The notes under the pieces: generated by a model | Databases searched by the model: none | The model's input: the letters and a program-made list of their open reading frames with translations, nothing else | Told to the model about the DNA's origin: nothing | Part shown: positions 25,052 through 33,432 of the stretch, one piece after another | Layout of the letters: each line of letters starts with the position of its first letter | How positions within the stretch are numbered: position 1 is the stretch's first letter | Program-made: the position numbers and the translations under genes | Assembly (NCBI RefSeq): GCF_016458235.1 | Contig: NZ_JAEMHK010000010.1 | Span: forward strand, 62,001 to 126,000 | Reading direction: 5' to 3' | Length of the DNA: 64,000 bases | DNA from: Geomonas propionica | Lineage (GTDB): Bacteria > Desulfobacterota > Desulfuromonadia > Geobacterales > Geobacteraceae

Positions 25052-26491
25052 TCATCCGAACCACGCCTGGCTCAACAGCTTGATCCCTTCCGCGATCTCC
25101 TCGGCGGAAAGGCCCCCGAAACCGATCATGATGAGGTTTTCCGGCGCGGCCTCCGGGTTCTGCCAGAACTGCCGGGTCGGCGACACCTTGACCTGGTACG
25201 CCGCCGCACGCGCCACCATCGTCTCCTGGGTCTCCCCGGTAAAATGCTCCAAGAGCACGTGCAGGCCCGCATTGGAACCATAGATGCGCACCCGCTCCCC
25301 CATCTCCTTCTGGATCGACTGCACCAGCACCTCGTGCTTCGTCTTGTTCACCAGGCAGACCTTGCGCAGGTGCCGGTCCCAATGCCCCCCCGACAAGAGG
25401 CTTGCCGCCACGTACTGCTGCAGCCTCGGCACGGTGCACTTGTAGCGCTCGAAAACCTTGTGATACCGGGACAGGAGCCACTGCGGCAGCACCATGTACC
25501 CCATGCGCAGCCCGGGCGCGAACGCCTTGGAGAAGGTCCCAAGGTAGATCACGCGCTCCTGGCAATCGATCGACTGCAGGGCGGGAATGGGCCGGGTGCG
25601 GTAGCGGAACTCGCTGTCGTAGTCGTCCTCGATGATGACGCCCCCGCTTTGCTCCGCCCATTGCAGCAACCTCATGCGGTGCTGGATCGGCATCACCACG
25701 CCGGTCGGGAGTTGGTGCGAAGGGGTCACGTAGGCGAGCCGCGCCCCGCTTTTCTTTAGCTCCGCCGGATCAATACCCCACTCACCCACCGGTATGGGAA
25801 GCACTTTGTAGCCGTGGTTGCCAAAGATGACCCTGGTGAAGTCGTAGCCCGGCTCCTCCATTCCCAGGATCCGCTCCTCCTGCGGAAACAGCAGGCAGAT
25901 GATCATGGCCAGGTCCTGGAGCCCAGCGCCCACCACGATCTGCGCGGATGAACATTTGACACCCCGCGACTGGCGCAGGTATTTCGCCAGTTCCCGCCGC
26001 AGCTGCAACTCCCCCTGCTTGTCGCCGTAATAAGCGATGGAATCGACCTTGAGCGAGGTCAGCACCTCGTTGTTCAGGCGCCGCCACAACGCGTGGGGGA
26101 AGGAGTGCGGATCGAAATCCCCGTAGGAGAAGTTGTATTTCACCGGCTTCGCCTGCGCGGGTGGCGGCGCATCCATATCCGCCGTCCCGGTTGCCGGAAG
26201 AAGCTGCGCATCTTCCCCGTCCCCGGTTATGCAGGGAAAATGCAGCAGCTCTTCCCGGAGGTCCTGAACTACGTACCCCGATCCATGCCGCCCCTCCACG
26301 TACCCCTCGATGCAGAGCTGGTCATAGGCCGCCTCCACCGTGTTGCGCGCGATGGACAAATTTTTCGCGAGATCCCTGGTGGATGTCAGCCGGCTCCCCT
26401 TCTCGTACTCGCCGGTGATGATGTTCTGTTTCAGCTGCTCATAAAGCTGCTGATACAAAGGCTTTTTTGAATCAGGATTCAGGTAGATCAT
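25052..26491 (-). CDS. MocR/PdxR-type transcription regulator (GntR + aminotransferase fold)
   Basis: A 479-residue chimeric regulator. Residues ~1-75 are a GntR winged helix (PLYQQLYEQLKQNIITGEYEKGSRLTSTRDLAKNLSIARNTVEAAYDQLC). Residues ~110-475 are a type I aminotransferase fold. YLGTFSKAFAPGLRMGYMV contains the PLP-binding lysine (SK). Members sense PLP or an aminated ligand; PdxR controls PLP synthesis, but no pdx gene is adjacent, so the target is unknown. GAGGGAAGCC precedes the ATG. It is divergent from the secreted protein at 26652. Confidence 0.92.
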   Translation of the reverse strand: MIYLNPDSKKPLYQQLYEQLKQNIITGEYEKGSRLTSTRDLAKNLSIARNTVEAAYDQLCIEGYVEGRHGSGYVVQDLREELLHFPCITGDGEDAQLLPATGTADMDAPPPAQAKPVKYNFSYGDFDPHSFPHALWRRLNNEVLTSLKVDSIAYYGDKQGELQLRRELAKYLRQSRGVKCSSAQIVVGAGLQDLAMIICLLFPQEERILGMEEPGYDFTRVIFGNHGYKVLPIPVGEWGIDPAELKKSGARLAYVTPSHQLPTGVVMPIQHRMRLLQWAEQSGGVIIEDDYDSEFRYRTRPIPALQSIDCQERVIYLGTFSKAFAPGLRMGYMVLPQWLLSRYHKVFERYKCTVPRLQQYVAASLLSGGHWDRHLRKVCLVNKTKHEVLVQSIQKEMGERVRIYGSNAGLHVLLEHFTGETQETMVARAAAYQVKVSPTRQFWQNPEAAPENLIMIGFGGLSAEEIAEGIKLLSQAWFG

Positions 26492-26651
26492 GGCTTCCCT
26501 CTCTCAACCCGCTCAGACCGACAAAAAAACTGTAAACGAAGTGTATCCATAAAAATTATGAAATGTGGCCCTTCACAGGGATACTGTTTGAGTCCTATCC
26601 TTACACCAGAATCAAAGCGGTGTAAATACTCACCCACCCCAGGAGGACATT

Positions 26652-27326
26652 ATGAACAGTCTTAAACAGCATCTCCTCACAGTCATGACCATTATCGCCA
26701 CCGCGCTTTTAGCAGCGTCTCCCCTGACTGCTACTGCCGCAGAATCCGGCACCATAGGCAAGCCGGCCCATAGAACCACTGCAACCGAACAGGCAGAACG
26801 GATGGAACTGAAGATAGGATGGGTAGAAGTCGCCAACGACGGCTCACTGCACGTCGAGTTCACCGTCAGGGACGGCAGCGGCAAAGGGATCACCGGCCTG
26901 ACCCGAGACGACATCGCCGCGGTTTCCTTCGGGCGTCTGGGTTACGAGGACGAGGTCGGACTGAGGACGGTAGTTGGCCAACCGAGCAAGATCTGGCTGA
27001 GCTATTTGGAGAAGCGTCGCGAGGGACAGGGCGTCGAGCGGAACCGGGGCGTAGTTGCCCTCGGGGCGAAGGATCGCCTAGTTGAGGTGGGGGACGGCAG
27101 CTACAGCCTCGAGGTCAAAAGACCGGCACGGCTGCTGACCAAGTTCAGCTATGAGCCGATGGCTGAGACCGGCGTGCTGCTGAGGATCACAAAGGATGGC
27201 GGTGCGGAAGGGCGCGACTCCTATTTCTGGCGCCCCGCGCTGGCGAAGAGGATCGAAGTTCCCAAGATGCTGGCTCGCGCAGAAGGCAGCCGCCCCTTAA
27301 GCACCAAGCCCCGCGCCTGGAACTAG
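26652..27326 (+). CDS. Secreted protein resembling the N-terminal domain of OmcA/MtrC cytochromes
   Basis: A 224-residue protein with a Sec signal peptide (cleavage near TATAA-ES). The core VEFTVRDGSGKGITGLTRDDI, then QPSKIWLSYLEKRREG and LVEVGDGSYSLEV, follows the pattern of domain I in OmcA/MtrC-family decaheme cytochromes (V.D..GkpItGLt... , W.sYi, dnGdGtYtYtf). No CxxCH heme motif is present. The gene starts behind AGGAGGACATT and is divergent from the MocR regulator. A periplasmic or surface role near electron-transfer proteins is inference; it may simply be an Ig-like secreted protein. Confidence 0.6.
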   Translation: MNSLKQHLLTVMTIIATALLAASPLTATAAESGTIGKPAHRTTATEQAERMELKIGWVEVANDGSLHVEFTVRDGSGKGITGLTRDDIAAVSFGRLGYEDEVGLRTVVGQPSKIWLSYLEKRREGQGVERNRGVVALGAKDRLVEVGDGSYSLEVKRPARLLTKFSYEPMAETGVLLRITKDGGAEGRDSYFWRPALAKRIEVPKMLARAEGSRPLSTKPRAWN

Positions 27327-27344
27327 AAAGGGTAAAAGGTAAAA

Positions 27345-27374
27345 GGGGACAGGCACCTTACGGAGCCAGTCCCC
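27345..27374 (-). terminator. Dispersed hairpin repeat at the 3' end of the radical SAM gene (copy 3)
   Basis: The same hairpin as at 7557 and 24098. Read on the minus strand it is followed by TTTTACCTTTT. It overlaps the 3' end of the radical SAM gene, whose stop codon is inside the loop region. Confidence 0.72.
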
Positions 27375-28275
27375 TTCCTGAGCCCTGCCGGGTCTTTCTC
27401 CGCTCCAGTTCGTGATCGATGCAGTTCAGCACCTCGAACTTGGCAAGCGACCAGAGCGGCGCGACCAGATCCTTTCGGTTGCCGTCTCCGGTCAATCGCT
27501 GCACCACGATCTTCGGGTCGAGCCGCTCCAAAAAATCGCAGACGAGACCCACGTAGCTGTCGCGGTCCAAAAGCGGCACCTCTCCTGCCTGGTACAGTTC
27601 GGCCAAGCGAGTGCCGCGCATCACGTGCAGGAGATGGATCTTGACACCGTCTACCCCGGCACGGTTCAGGAACTCCGCGCCGGAAAGCATCTCCTCGCGG
27701 CTCTCCCCCGGTAACCCCAGGATGACATGGGCGCAGACCCGAATGCCGCGCTTTTGACATTCCTTGACAGCGGTGCTGAACGAGGCGAGGTCGTGGCCAC
27801 GGTTGATGGCGGTGAGAGTGCGGTCCAGCGGCGACTGCAGGCCGAGTTCCAGCCAGAAATAGCAGCGCCGCGCGTACTCGGCGAGGAGGTCGAGGGTTTC
27901 CGTCGGGAGGCAGTCCGGTCGGGTGCCGACGATGAGCCCCACCACATCCGGCACGGAAAGCGCCTCATCGTAGAGCCGGCGCAGGTGTTCCACCGGACCG
28001 TAGGTGTTGGAATAGGACTGGAAGTAGGCAATGAAGCGGGCGGCCTTGTACTTCCGGACCATCACCTCCTTGGCGTGCTCCAGCTGTTCGGCGATGCCCA
28101 CACCTTGCAGGATGCCGTAGGAACCGGAGCCCTTGCCGCCGCAGAAGATGCAACCTTCCGTCCCGACGCTGCCGTCGCGGTTCGGGCAGGTGAAGCCGGC
28201 GTCGACGGAAAGCCGCTGCACCTTGCACCCGAACACCCGCTTCAGCTCTTCAGAAAATGCGTTGTAGCGCTGCAT
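27358..28275 (-). CDS. TIGR01212-family radical SAM protein (YhcC-like)
   Basis: A 305-residue radical SAM protein. CPNRDGSVGTEGCIFCGG (~residues 30-47) gives the three cysteines of the [4Fe-4S] cluster in the spacing seen in the YhcC/TIGR01212 family. YFQSYSNTYGPVEHLRRLYDEAL and VIVGTRPDCL-type segments also match (here VGLIVGTRPDCLPTE). The substrate of the family is not known. The last residues (GLAP) and the stop come from the hairpin repeat. The gene is divergent from the helicase fusion at 28588. Confidence 0.9.
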   Translation of the reverse strand: MQRYNAFSEELKRVFGCKVQRLSVDAGFTCPNRDGSVGTEGCIFCGGKGSGSYGILQGVGIAEQLEHAKEVMVRKYKAARFIAYFQSYSNTYGPVEHLRRLYDEALSVPDVVGLIVGTRPDCLPTETLDLLAEYARRCYFWLELGLQSPLDRTLTAINRGHDLASFSTAVKECQKRGIRVCAHVILGLPGESREEMLSGAEFLNRAGVDGVKIHLLHVMRGTRLAELYQAGEVPLLDRDSYVGLVCDFLERLDPKIVVQRLTGDGNRKDLVAPLWSLAKFEVLNCIDHELERRKTRQGSGRGLAP

Positions 28276-28385
28276 GAAATCTCCTCGGCCTCTTTTCTAA
28301 CATATAGCGAGGCGTTGGATCAATGACGCCGCCACTCTTATTAAACTCTGTGGTTGGCGCATCCGCCGATCGTCGTCCACCGTGG

Positions 28386-28405
28386 GGGCGAATAATCATT
28401 CGCCC
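28386..28405. repeat. Perfect palindrome GGGCGAAT-aatc-ATTCGCCC
   Basis: An 8-bp stem with a 4-nt loop, followed on the plus strand by GCTTTTGAC. The same palindrome is familiar as an interspersed repeat in several bacterial groups. It could also terminate plus-strand transcription. Confidence 0.65.
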
Positions 28406-28511
28406 GCTTTTGACTGTTGGGCTTAATCGCTAAAGGCTCCCTCACCCCCACCCCTCTCCCGCTTTCGCGCCAAGCGCTTCAGTGGGCAGGCCCTGAGGGC
28501 GAAGGGAGACC

Positions 28512-28540
28512 AGCCCCTAGCCCCCAGTCCCTAGCCCCTG
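28512..28540. repeat. CTAGCCCC-type low-complexity repeat (copy 2)
   Basis: Nearly identical to 24149-24177. Confidence 0.7.
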
Positions 28541-28587
28541 CTTTTGTGTTGCCTCCCCCACCCAAACCCTGTATCTTCAACCGGGTC

Positions 28588-31080
28588 ATGCAAAAGTACT
28601 TTTCAGCTCTCGCCATCGAGCAGCTCCGCAACGCAATCACCGAAGCAAACGGCAACGAAGTCTTCTTTTTGGGTCGCACCGACGAGGCGCGCATCGTCGT
28701 GACGGTGGAGCCGCTCGCCCGCGGCAACAAGGACGCCGTCCCCGCCATCATGATCGCCTGCTCCTTCGGCGACGTGGTCATCCACAACCACCCTTCCGGC
28801 AGACTCGACCCCTCGCAACCGGACATAGAGATCGCCTCGCTCTTGGGTAACCAGGGTGTCGGCTTCTACATCGTCAACAACGACGCTTCCCGCGCCAACC
28901 AGGTGGTAGCCCCCTTCGCCCGCAAAGTGGTGGAGCGTCTCTCCTATCCCGAGGTGGAGCACTTCTACGCGCCCGACGGCGTGCTGGCCCAGGCCCTGCC
29001 CGGTTACGAGCACCGCCCCGAGCAGAGCAGGATGGCGCTCAACCTCTCCGAAGCCTTCAACGAGGAGAAGGTCGCCATCGTCGAGGCGGGGACCGGGACC
29101 GGCAAGTCGCTGGCCTACCTGCTTCCCGCCGCCCTCTGGTCGGTGCGCAACAAGGAGCGGGTGGTCGTCTCCACCAATACCATCAACCTGCAAGAGCAGC
29201 TGATCCAGAAGGACATCCCGTTTTTGCAGCAGCACGCCGGAGTGCAGTTCCGGGCGGTACTGGTCAAGGGGCGCGGCAACTACCTCTGCCTCAGGAAGCT
29301 CCGGGTCAACGCCGCCGACGCCTCGCTCTTCAAGGACGAGACCGCGCAGGAACTGGACGCCATCGTGGCGTGGAGTAAAAAGACCGAGGACGGCTGCCGC
29401 GGCGACCTGGCCTTCATCCCCAAGGACGAGGTCTGGGAGGAGCTTTGCTGCGAGTCGGACCAGTGCGGCAGGGTGAAGTGCCCGGAGTACCCACGCTGCT
29501 TCTTCTACAAGGCTCGGCGCGAGGCCGCCGGCGCCGACCTGCTCGTGGTCAACCACGCCCTCCTTTTGGCCGATCTCTCGGTGCGCCAGGAGACCGGCTA
29601 CGACGCCACCGCCATCCTCCCCCCGTTCACCCGGCTCATTTTCGACGAGGGTCATCACCTCGAGGACGTCGCCACCAGCTTCCTTTCCAGCCAGGTCTCG
29701 CGTCTCGGACTGGTGAAGCTTTTGGGCAAACTGCAGCACCCCAGGAAGGCGCACCGCGGCGTACTGCCGCAGCTATCCACGCAGCTTTCCGCAGCCGTCC
29801 CTGAATCGCAGGATGATCTCTACCTGGAGATCGCCGAAGTGCTGGAGGGGCGACTGATCCCGCGGAGGGTCGCGGTGCTGGACGCGGTAACGCGCGGCAT
29901 GGACCAGATCGGCGAGGCGCTGTTCAGGAAGCTTAAGAAGGATGGAGTCGAGCAGAAGCTGCGGGTGACCCCTGCCCTCTACTCCACGCCGCTCTGGCAG
30001 GAGGTAATCCCGCACATCGAGAACATGGCCAAGGAACTGTCCGACTACGCCCTCGCCATGCAGGCGTTTTTGAAGGGGTGCGAGAAGCTTTCCGACAAGG
30101 TGCTGGAGAAGCTGGCCGGGCCGCTCACCGACTTGCGTGGGGTGAAAGGCAGGATCGAGTGCGCCGTCGATGCGCTCAGGTTCTTCATGGCGCGCGAGGA
30201 CGAGTTCTGCCGCTGGTTCGAGTTGAGAAAAGGTCCCCTGGTCAAGCTCTGCTGCTCTCCGCTGGAGGTAGCCGAGTCGATCAAGAAGGCGATCCTGGAC
30301 CGCTTCAAGACCGTGGTGCTCACTTCCGCGACCCTTGCCATTGGAGAGAAGTTCGACTTTTTGAAGCACCGCACCGGAATCGAACTGCTCCCGAAGGAGC
30401 GGATGAGCGAGCTTTTGCTCCCCTCCCCGTTTGACTACGCGCACCAAGCACTGGTGGCGGTCCCTGCCGACATGCCCGAGCCGACCTCGCCCATGTTCGA
30501 GGCCCGGCTCTGCAGCCACCTGCTCGACGCGCTGAAAATCTCGCAGGGGCGCGCCTTCGTGCTCTTCACCTCGTACGATCTACTTATCAGGGTCTATAAC
30601 CGCTTGGCCGCCCCGCTGAAGGCCGCCGGGCTCACCCCGATGCGTCAGGGCGAGACCAACCGCCACATGCTCCTCTCCCAGTTCCGCAACTCGCTCAACC
30701 CGGTGCTCTTTGGTACCGATTCCTTCTGGGAGGGTGTGGACGTGCAGGGGCGGGGGCTGGAACTGGTGGTGATCACCCGGCTTCCCTTCCGGGTCCCCAC
30801 CGAGCCCATCCTGGAGGCGAGAAGCGAGCACATCACCGCCAAGGGGGGCGATCCCTTCATGAGCTACACGGTGCCGCAGGCGGTGATCAAGTTTAAGCAA
30901 GGCTTCGGGAGGCTGATCCGGAGCAAGGAAGACCGTGGCGCTGTACTCATCCTCGATTCCCGGGTCCTAACCAAGAACTACGGCAAGATCTTCTTGACCG
31001 CCCTGCATGGTGTTACGGTCCAGAAGGCGCCGGAAGAAGAAATCTGCCGCCGGCTCCAGGTGTTTTTCGAACCGACGTAA
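28588..31080 (+). CDS. JAMM/RadC-like domain fused to a DinG/XPD-family helicase
   Basis: An 830-residue fusion. Residues ~1-110 form a JAB/MPN domain with Glu in GNEVFFLG and a complete JAMM motif HNHPSGRLDPSQPD (HxHx7Sx2D), as in RadC. The rest is an XPD/DinG superfamily-2 helicase. It has Walker A EAGTGTGKS (~175), a cysteine cluster for an [4Fe-4S] centre (YLC, then DQC, VKC and PRC at ~285-360), Walker B FDEGHH (~405) and C-terminal motifs SFWEGVDVQGRGL and QGFGRLIRS. It probably unwinds DNA during repair. The ATG at 28588 is the first that excludes the repeat-derived leader; its RBS is weak. A bidirectional terminator follows. Confidence 0.88.
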   Translation: MQKYFSALAIEQLRNAITEANGNEVFFLGRTDEARIVVTVEPLARGNKDAVPAIMIACSFGDVVIHNHPSGRLDPSQPDIEIASLLGNQGVGFYIVNNDASRANQVVAPFARKVVERLSYPEVEHFYAPDGVLAQALPGYEHRPEQSRMALNLSEAFNEEKVAIVEAGTGTGKSLAYLLPAALWSVRNKERVVVSTNTINLQEQLIQKDIPFLQQHAGVQFRAVLVKGRGNYLCLRKLRVNAADASLFKDETAQELDAIVAWSKKTEDGCRGDLAFIPKDEVWEELCCESDQCGRVKCPEYPRCFFYKARREAAGADLLVVNHALLLADLSVRQETGYDATAILPPFTRLIFDEGHHLEDVATSFLSSQVSRLGLVKLLGKLQHPRKAHRGVLPQLSTQLSAAVPESQDDLYLEIAEVLEGRLIPRRVAVLDAVTRGMDQIGEALFRKLKKDGVEQKLRVTPALYSTPLWQEVIPHIENMAKELSDYALAMQAFLKGCEKLSDKVLEKLAGPLTDLRGVKGRIECAVDALRFFMAREDEFCRWFELRKGPLVKLCCSPLEVAESIKKAILDRFKTVVLTSATLAIGEKFDFLKHRTGIELLPKERMSELLLPSPFDYAHQALVAVPADMPEPTSPMFEARLCSHLLDALKISQGRAFVLFTSYDLLIRVYNRLAAPLKAAGLTPMRQGETNRHMLLSQFRNSLNPVLFGTDSFWEGVDVQGRGLELVVITRLPFRVPTEPILEARSEHITAKGGDPFMSYTVPQAVIKFKQGFGRLIRSKEDRGAVLILDSRVLTKNYGKIFLTALHGVTVQKAPEEEICRRLQVFFEPT

Positions 31081-31201
31081 CTCCCCCGCCCTCCCCCCAT
31101 CTGCTGCATCAAGCGATGCACTCCCCCCACGTCCTCCCCTTTGCGAAGGGGAGACAGAGGGGATTTGCCTTGGGGGGTCAGCTTGGGTTGCGGAAGACCT
31201 C

Positions 31202-31238
31202 AAAAAAACGGGGCCGACTTCCCGGTCGGCCCCTTTAT
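31202..31238. terminator. Bidirectional intrinsic terminator
   Basis: GGGGCCGAC-ttcccg-GTCGGCCCC (9 bp; arms 31210-31218 and 31225-31233) is flanked by TTTAT on the plus side and TTTTTTT on the minus side after one base. It serves the convergent helicase and parvulin genes. Confidence 0.9.
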
Positions 31239-31296
31239 CGCAAACTCCGCGCTGACCCATTCACAACGCTTCGTATCACAAATCCGCCAAGCGGAA

Positions 31297-32268
31297 CTAC
31301 ACCTTTTCAATCTTCGCCTTGCCGCGCAACTCTTCCACGTAGGATGCCAGCATCTGGCGGATCTTCTCGCGCTTGATGTTGCCCGCGATGGTGTTTTTGA
31401 CATCCTCGTAACGCTCCGTCGCCGGCGGCAGCTTCTGCTCCACCTTGATCACGTGGTAGCCGAGCTGGGTCTCCACCACGTCGCTGATCTCACCCGGCTT
31501 GAGAGCGAATGCGGCCTTCTCGAAGGGAGGCATGGTCTGCTCCTTGCCTATGACGCCGAGGCTCCCCCCCTGGTCCTTGGTGGGCGACGTGGACTCCTTC
31601 TTGGCCACCTCTGCGAACGGCTCCCCACCCTTGACCCGCTTCAGCACAGCCAGGGCCTTGTCCTTGGCCTGCTGCTTCACTGCTGCGTTGGCCCCCTTGG
31701 CGACGCCGATCAGGATGTGACTCACCTTGATCCGGTCTCCCTGGGTGAACTGTTTCAGCTTGTTGTCCTCATAGTACTTGCGCACCTCGGCCTCGGACAC
31801 ATCCGCCTTCCCGGCGAACTGCTGCGCAATCAAGTTGTTGATCACGATATCCTTGCGCGCCGCCTCCTCCAGATCCTTCTGAGTCATGCCCACCGATTGC
31901 AGCGCCTTGTCGAACTCAGCCTGAGAAGGGTACTGGTACTTGCTCTGGACGATGCGGGCGGTCACCTGCTTGTCGAGGTCCTTCATCTCCAGCTTCATCC
32001 CTGCCTGGTAGAGCAGCTCGGCAGCCGTGAGCTGGTTCAGCGCCGCCTCGGTTCCCTTCTTGAGCTGGTCCGGCGGCAACTGTTTGGGATCGCCCTGGCC
32101 GACCAGCGCCTTCAAGGTGCGGTCGAGGTCAGCGCGGGTGATAGCGGCACCGTTCACCTTTTCCACGGCCGCCTGGGGAGAGTTCTTCGCTGGCTCAGCG
32201 GCGCAGGCGGCCAGGGCGAGCAGGGATGCTGCCGCCGCCAAACGGGTCATCTTATTTAATAAAAGCAT
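31297..32268 (-). CDS. PpiC-type (parvulin) peptidyl-prolyl isomerase lipoprotein
   Basis: A 323-residue lipoprotein with signal ending in LLALAAC. The N-terminal helical part (SurA-N-like, LKALVGQGDPKQLPPDQLKKG) is followed by the parvulin domain: IKVSHILIGVAKGANAA, LAVLKRVKGGEPFAEVAKKES, GGSLGVIGKEQTMPPFEKAAFAL and TQLGYHVIKVEQK. It should fold outer-membrane or periplasmic proteins from the membrane surface. AAGGAGATGAC precedes the ATG at 32268. It is downstream of the prenyltransferase-fold gene and the cytochrome on the same strand. Confidence 0.93.
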   Translation of the reverse strand: MLLLNKMTRLAAAASLLALAACAAEPAKNSPQAAVEKVNGAAITRADLDRTLKALVGQGDPKQLPPDQLKKGTEAALNQLTAAELLYQAGMKLEMKDLDKQVTARIVQSKYQYPSQAEFDKALQSVGMTQKDLEEAARKDIVINNLIAQQFAGKADVSEAEVRKYYEDNKLKQFTQGDRIKVSHILIGVAKGANAAVKQQAKDKALAVLKRVKGGEPFAEVAKKESTSPTKDQGGSLGVIGKEQTMPPFEKAAFALKPGEISDVVETQLGYHVIKVEQKLPPATERYEDVKNTIAGNIKREKIRQMLASYVEELRGKAKIEKV

Positions 32269-32288
32269 GTCATCTCCTTTTAAAAGCA

Positions 32289-32354
32289 AGGTAAGGCTGA
32301 GGTTAAGGCTGAGTGAAAAGCGCTGCATTCTCGACCTTAACCTCAACCTCAACC
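32289..32354. repeat. Inverted pair of 6-9 nt unit repeats (AAGGCTGAG / CTCAACCTTAAC)
   Basis: GGTAAGGCTGAGGTTAAGGC on the left faces a nearly complementary block of CCTTAACCTCAACC on the right, in the 93-nt gap between two genes. Confidence 0.6.
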
Positions 32355-32361
32355 GGCGTCT

Positions 32362-33348
32362 CTATCGCTTGGCCACCTGCACAGGCACACCCTTGACCTT
32401 CCCGATCTCGCTCAGGATGCGCAGCGCCGTGGTGGTGGAATCCGGAGTGGAGCCGTACCCTTCCAGGGGGCCGAAGCCGCCGTTCACCTTGATGTACAGC
32501 CGCTTCATGAAGTTGAGGGCCAGCGCCTTGTCCACGCGGTTGCCGGCGTTGATCTCCTTCAGGGCGCGGATGGCGTAGAGCTGCTCATCGAGGTCCGGGC
32601 TTTCCTTGCTCTTTTTGTCGAGGTAAGGGGTGGTCTCCAGATACTGGAGCGCATTCTTGGCGGTCACGCTGTCCATGGCAAATAGGGCGTTGAGAATGTA
32701 AGCGGCCATGTAGGTGCTGCGCGCGTTGGGGCGACCGGGGCCTTTTTCCGGCCCGAAGCCCCCCTCCTTCTTGGCGAACCCTTTGACGTACTCAAGCGTC
32801 TTCGCCTTATCCACGGCATCCAGCCCGTTCACGGCCTTCAGCACGTGCACCGCCATATACGTGGTGGCAAGCGAGGATTTCTTTGCCTCGGATGAGAAGC
32901 CGAACCCGCCGTCGGAATTTTTCAGGGACAGGGCAAAGGTCTTCACCTTGTTACGATCGATGGCGTTGCCGGCGTCAAGGAGCGCCAGCGTTTCTAAGGC
33001 GATGTCGGTATAGAGGATGGACGAACTCTTGATGGACTTGTCCGGCGTGAACCCGCCGTCTTTTTGCTGGGCGAGCTTGGTGGACACTATGATGGCATTT
33101 TGCCTGCCGGTATCTATTTTCTCTCCCATGGCGAGGAGCGTGTAGACGTAATCGTTGGCGATCACCGTGGCGACCGGGAAGTCTGGGCGGCTCTCCATCT
33201 CGCGGATGAAGGCGTTGGTCTTCTTGAAATCGAATTCGGCGCTTTTGGCTTTCGGCTTTGCCTTTTCCTTGGCCAGCCCGGGGGCAGCCAAAGCGGCGAC
33301 CAGGGTAAGCGCGGCTGCTATGCGTAGGATGTTGTTGGCAATGGACAT
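32362..33348 (-). CDS. Secreted prenyltransferase/squalene-oxidase-repeat protein
   Basis: A 328-residue protein with a signal peptide (ITLVAALAAPGLAKE region). The body carries four repeats of the alpha/alpha-barrel type: QQKDGGFTPD, KNSDGGFGFS, KKEGGFGPEK and VNGGFGPLEG, at about 50-70 residue spacing, the QxxDGGFxG pattern of prenyltransferase beta subunits and squalene cyclases. The catalytic zinc or DxDD residues are not obvious, so an enzyme role is uncertain. Periplasmic location is unusual for the fold. The gene lies between a multiheme cytochrome and a parvulin lipoprotein. GGAGTACGACC precedes the ATG. Confidence 0.82.
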   Translation of the reverse strand: MSIANNILRIAAALTLVAALAAPGLAKEKAKPKAKSAEFDFKKTNAFIREMESRPDFPVATVIANDYVYTLLAMGEKIDTGRQNAIIVSTKLAQQKDGGFTPDKSIKSSSILYTDIALETLALLDAGNAIDRNKVKTFALSLKNSDGGFGFSSEAKKSSLATTYMAVHVLKAVNGLDAVDKAKTLEYVKGFAKKEGGFGPEKGPGRPNARSTYMAAYILNALFAMDSVTAKNALQYLETTPYLDKKSKESPDLDEQLYAIRALKEINAGNRVDKALALNFMKRLYIKVNGGFGPLEGYGSTPDSTTTALRILSEIGKVKGVPVQVAKR

Positions 33349-33389
33349 GGTCGTACTCCGTATGGTGATGAATGGGATTTTTTGGGAAA

Positions 33390-33412
33390 GGGGGGGAGTG
33401 TCACTCCCCCCC
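33390..33412 (-). terminator. Palindromic terminator behind the cytochrome gene
   Basis: A perfect 11-bp palindrome of GGGGGGGAGTG around one base, followed on the minus strand by TTTCCCAAAAAATCCC. It lies 20 nt after the cytochrome stop and may only partly block read-through to the next gene. Confidence 0.6.
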
Positions 33413-33432
33413 GGCGTTGCAATTACGTTGTC

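Larger units (their letters stand above)
28276..28587. other. Divergent spacer rich in palindromes
   Basis: A 312-nt region with no credible gene. It holds a palindrome at 28386-28405 (GGGCGAAT aatc ATTCGCCC), a C-rich block near 28440-28470, and the CTAGCCCC repeat at 28512-28540. I cannot identify either promoter. Confidence 0.6.

Noticed and set aside
28603..29754. A 383-codon minus-strand frame opposite the helicase fusion
   Set aside because: Antisense shadow of a gene with complete helicase motifs.
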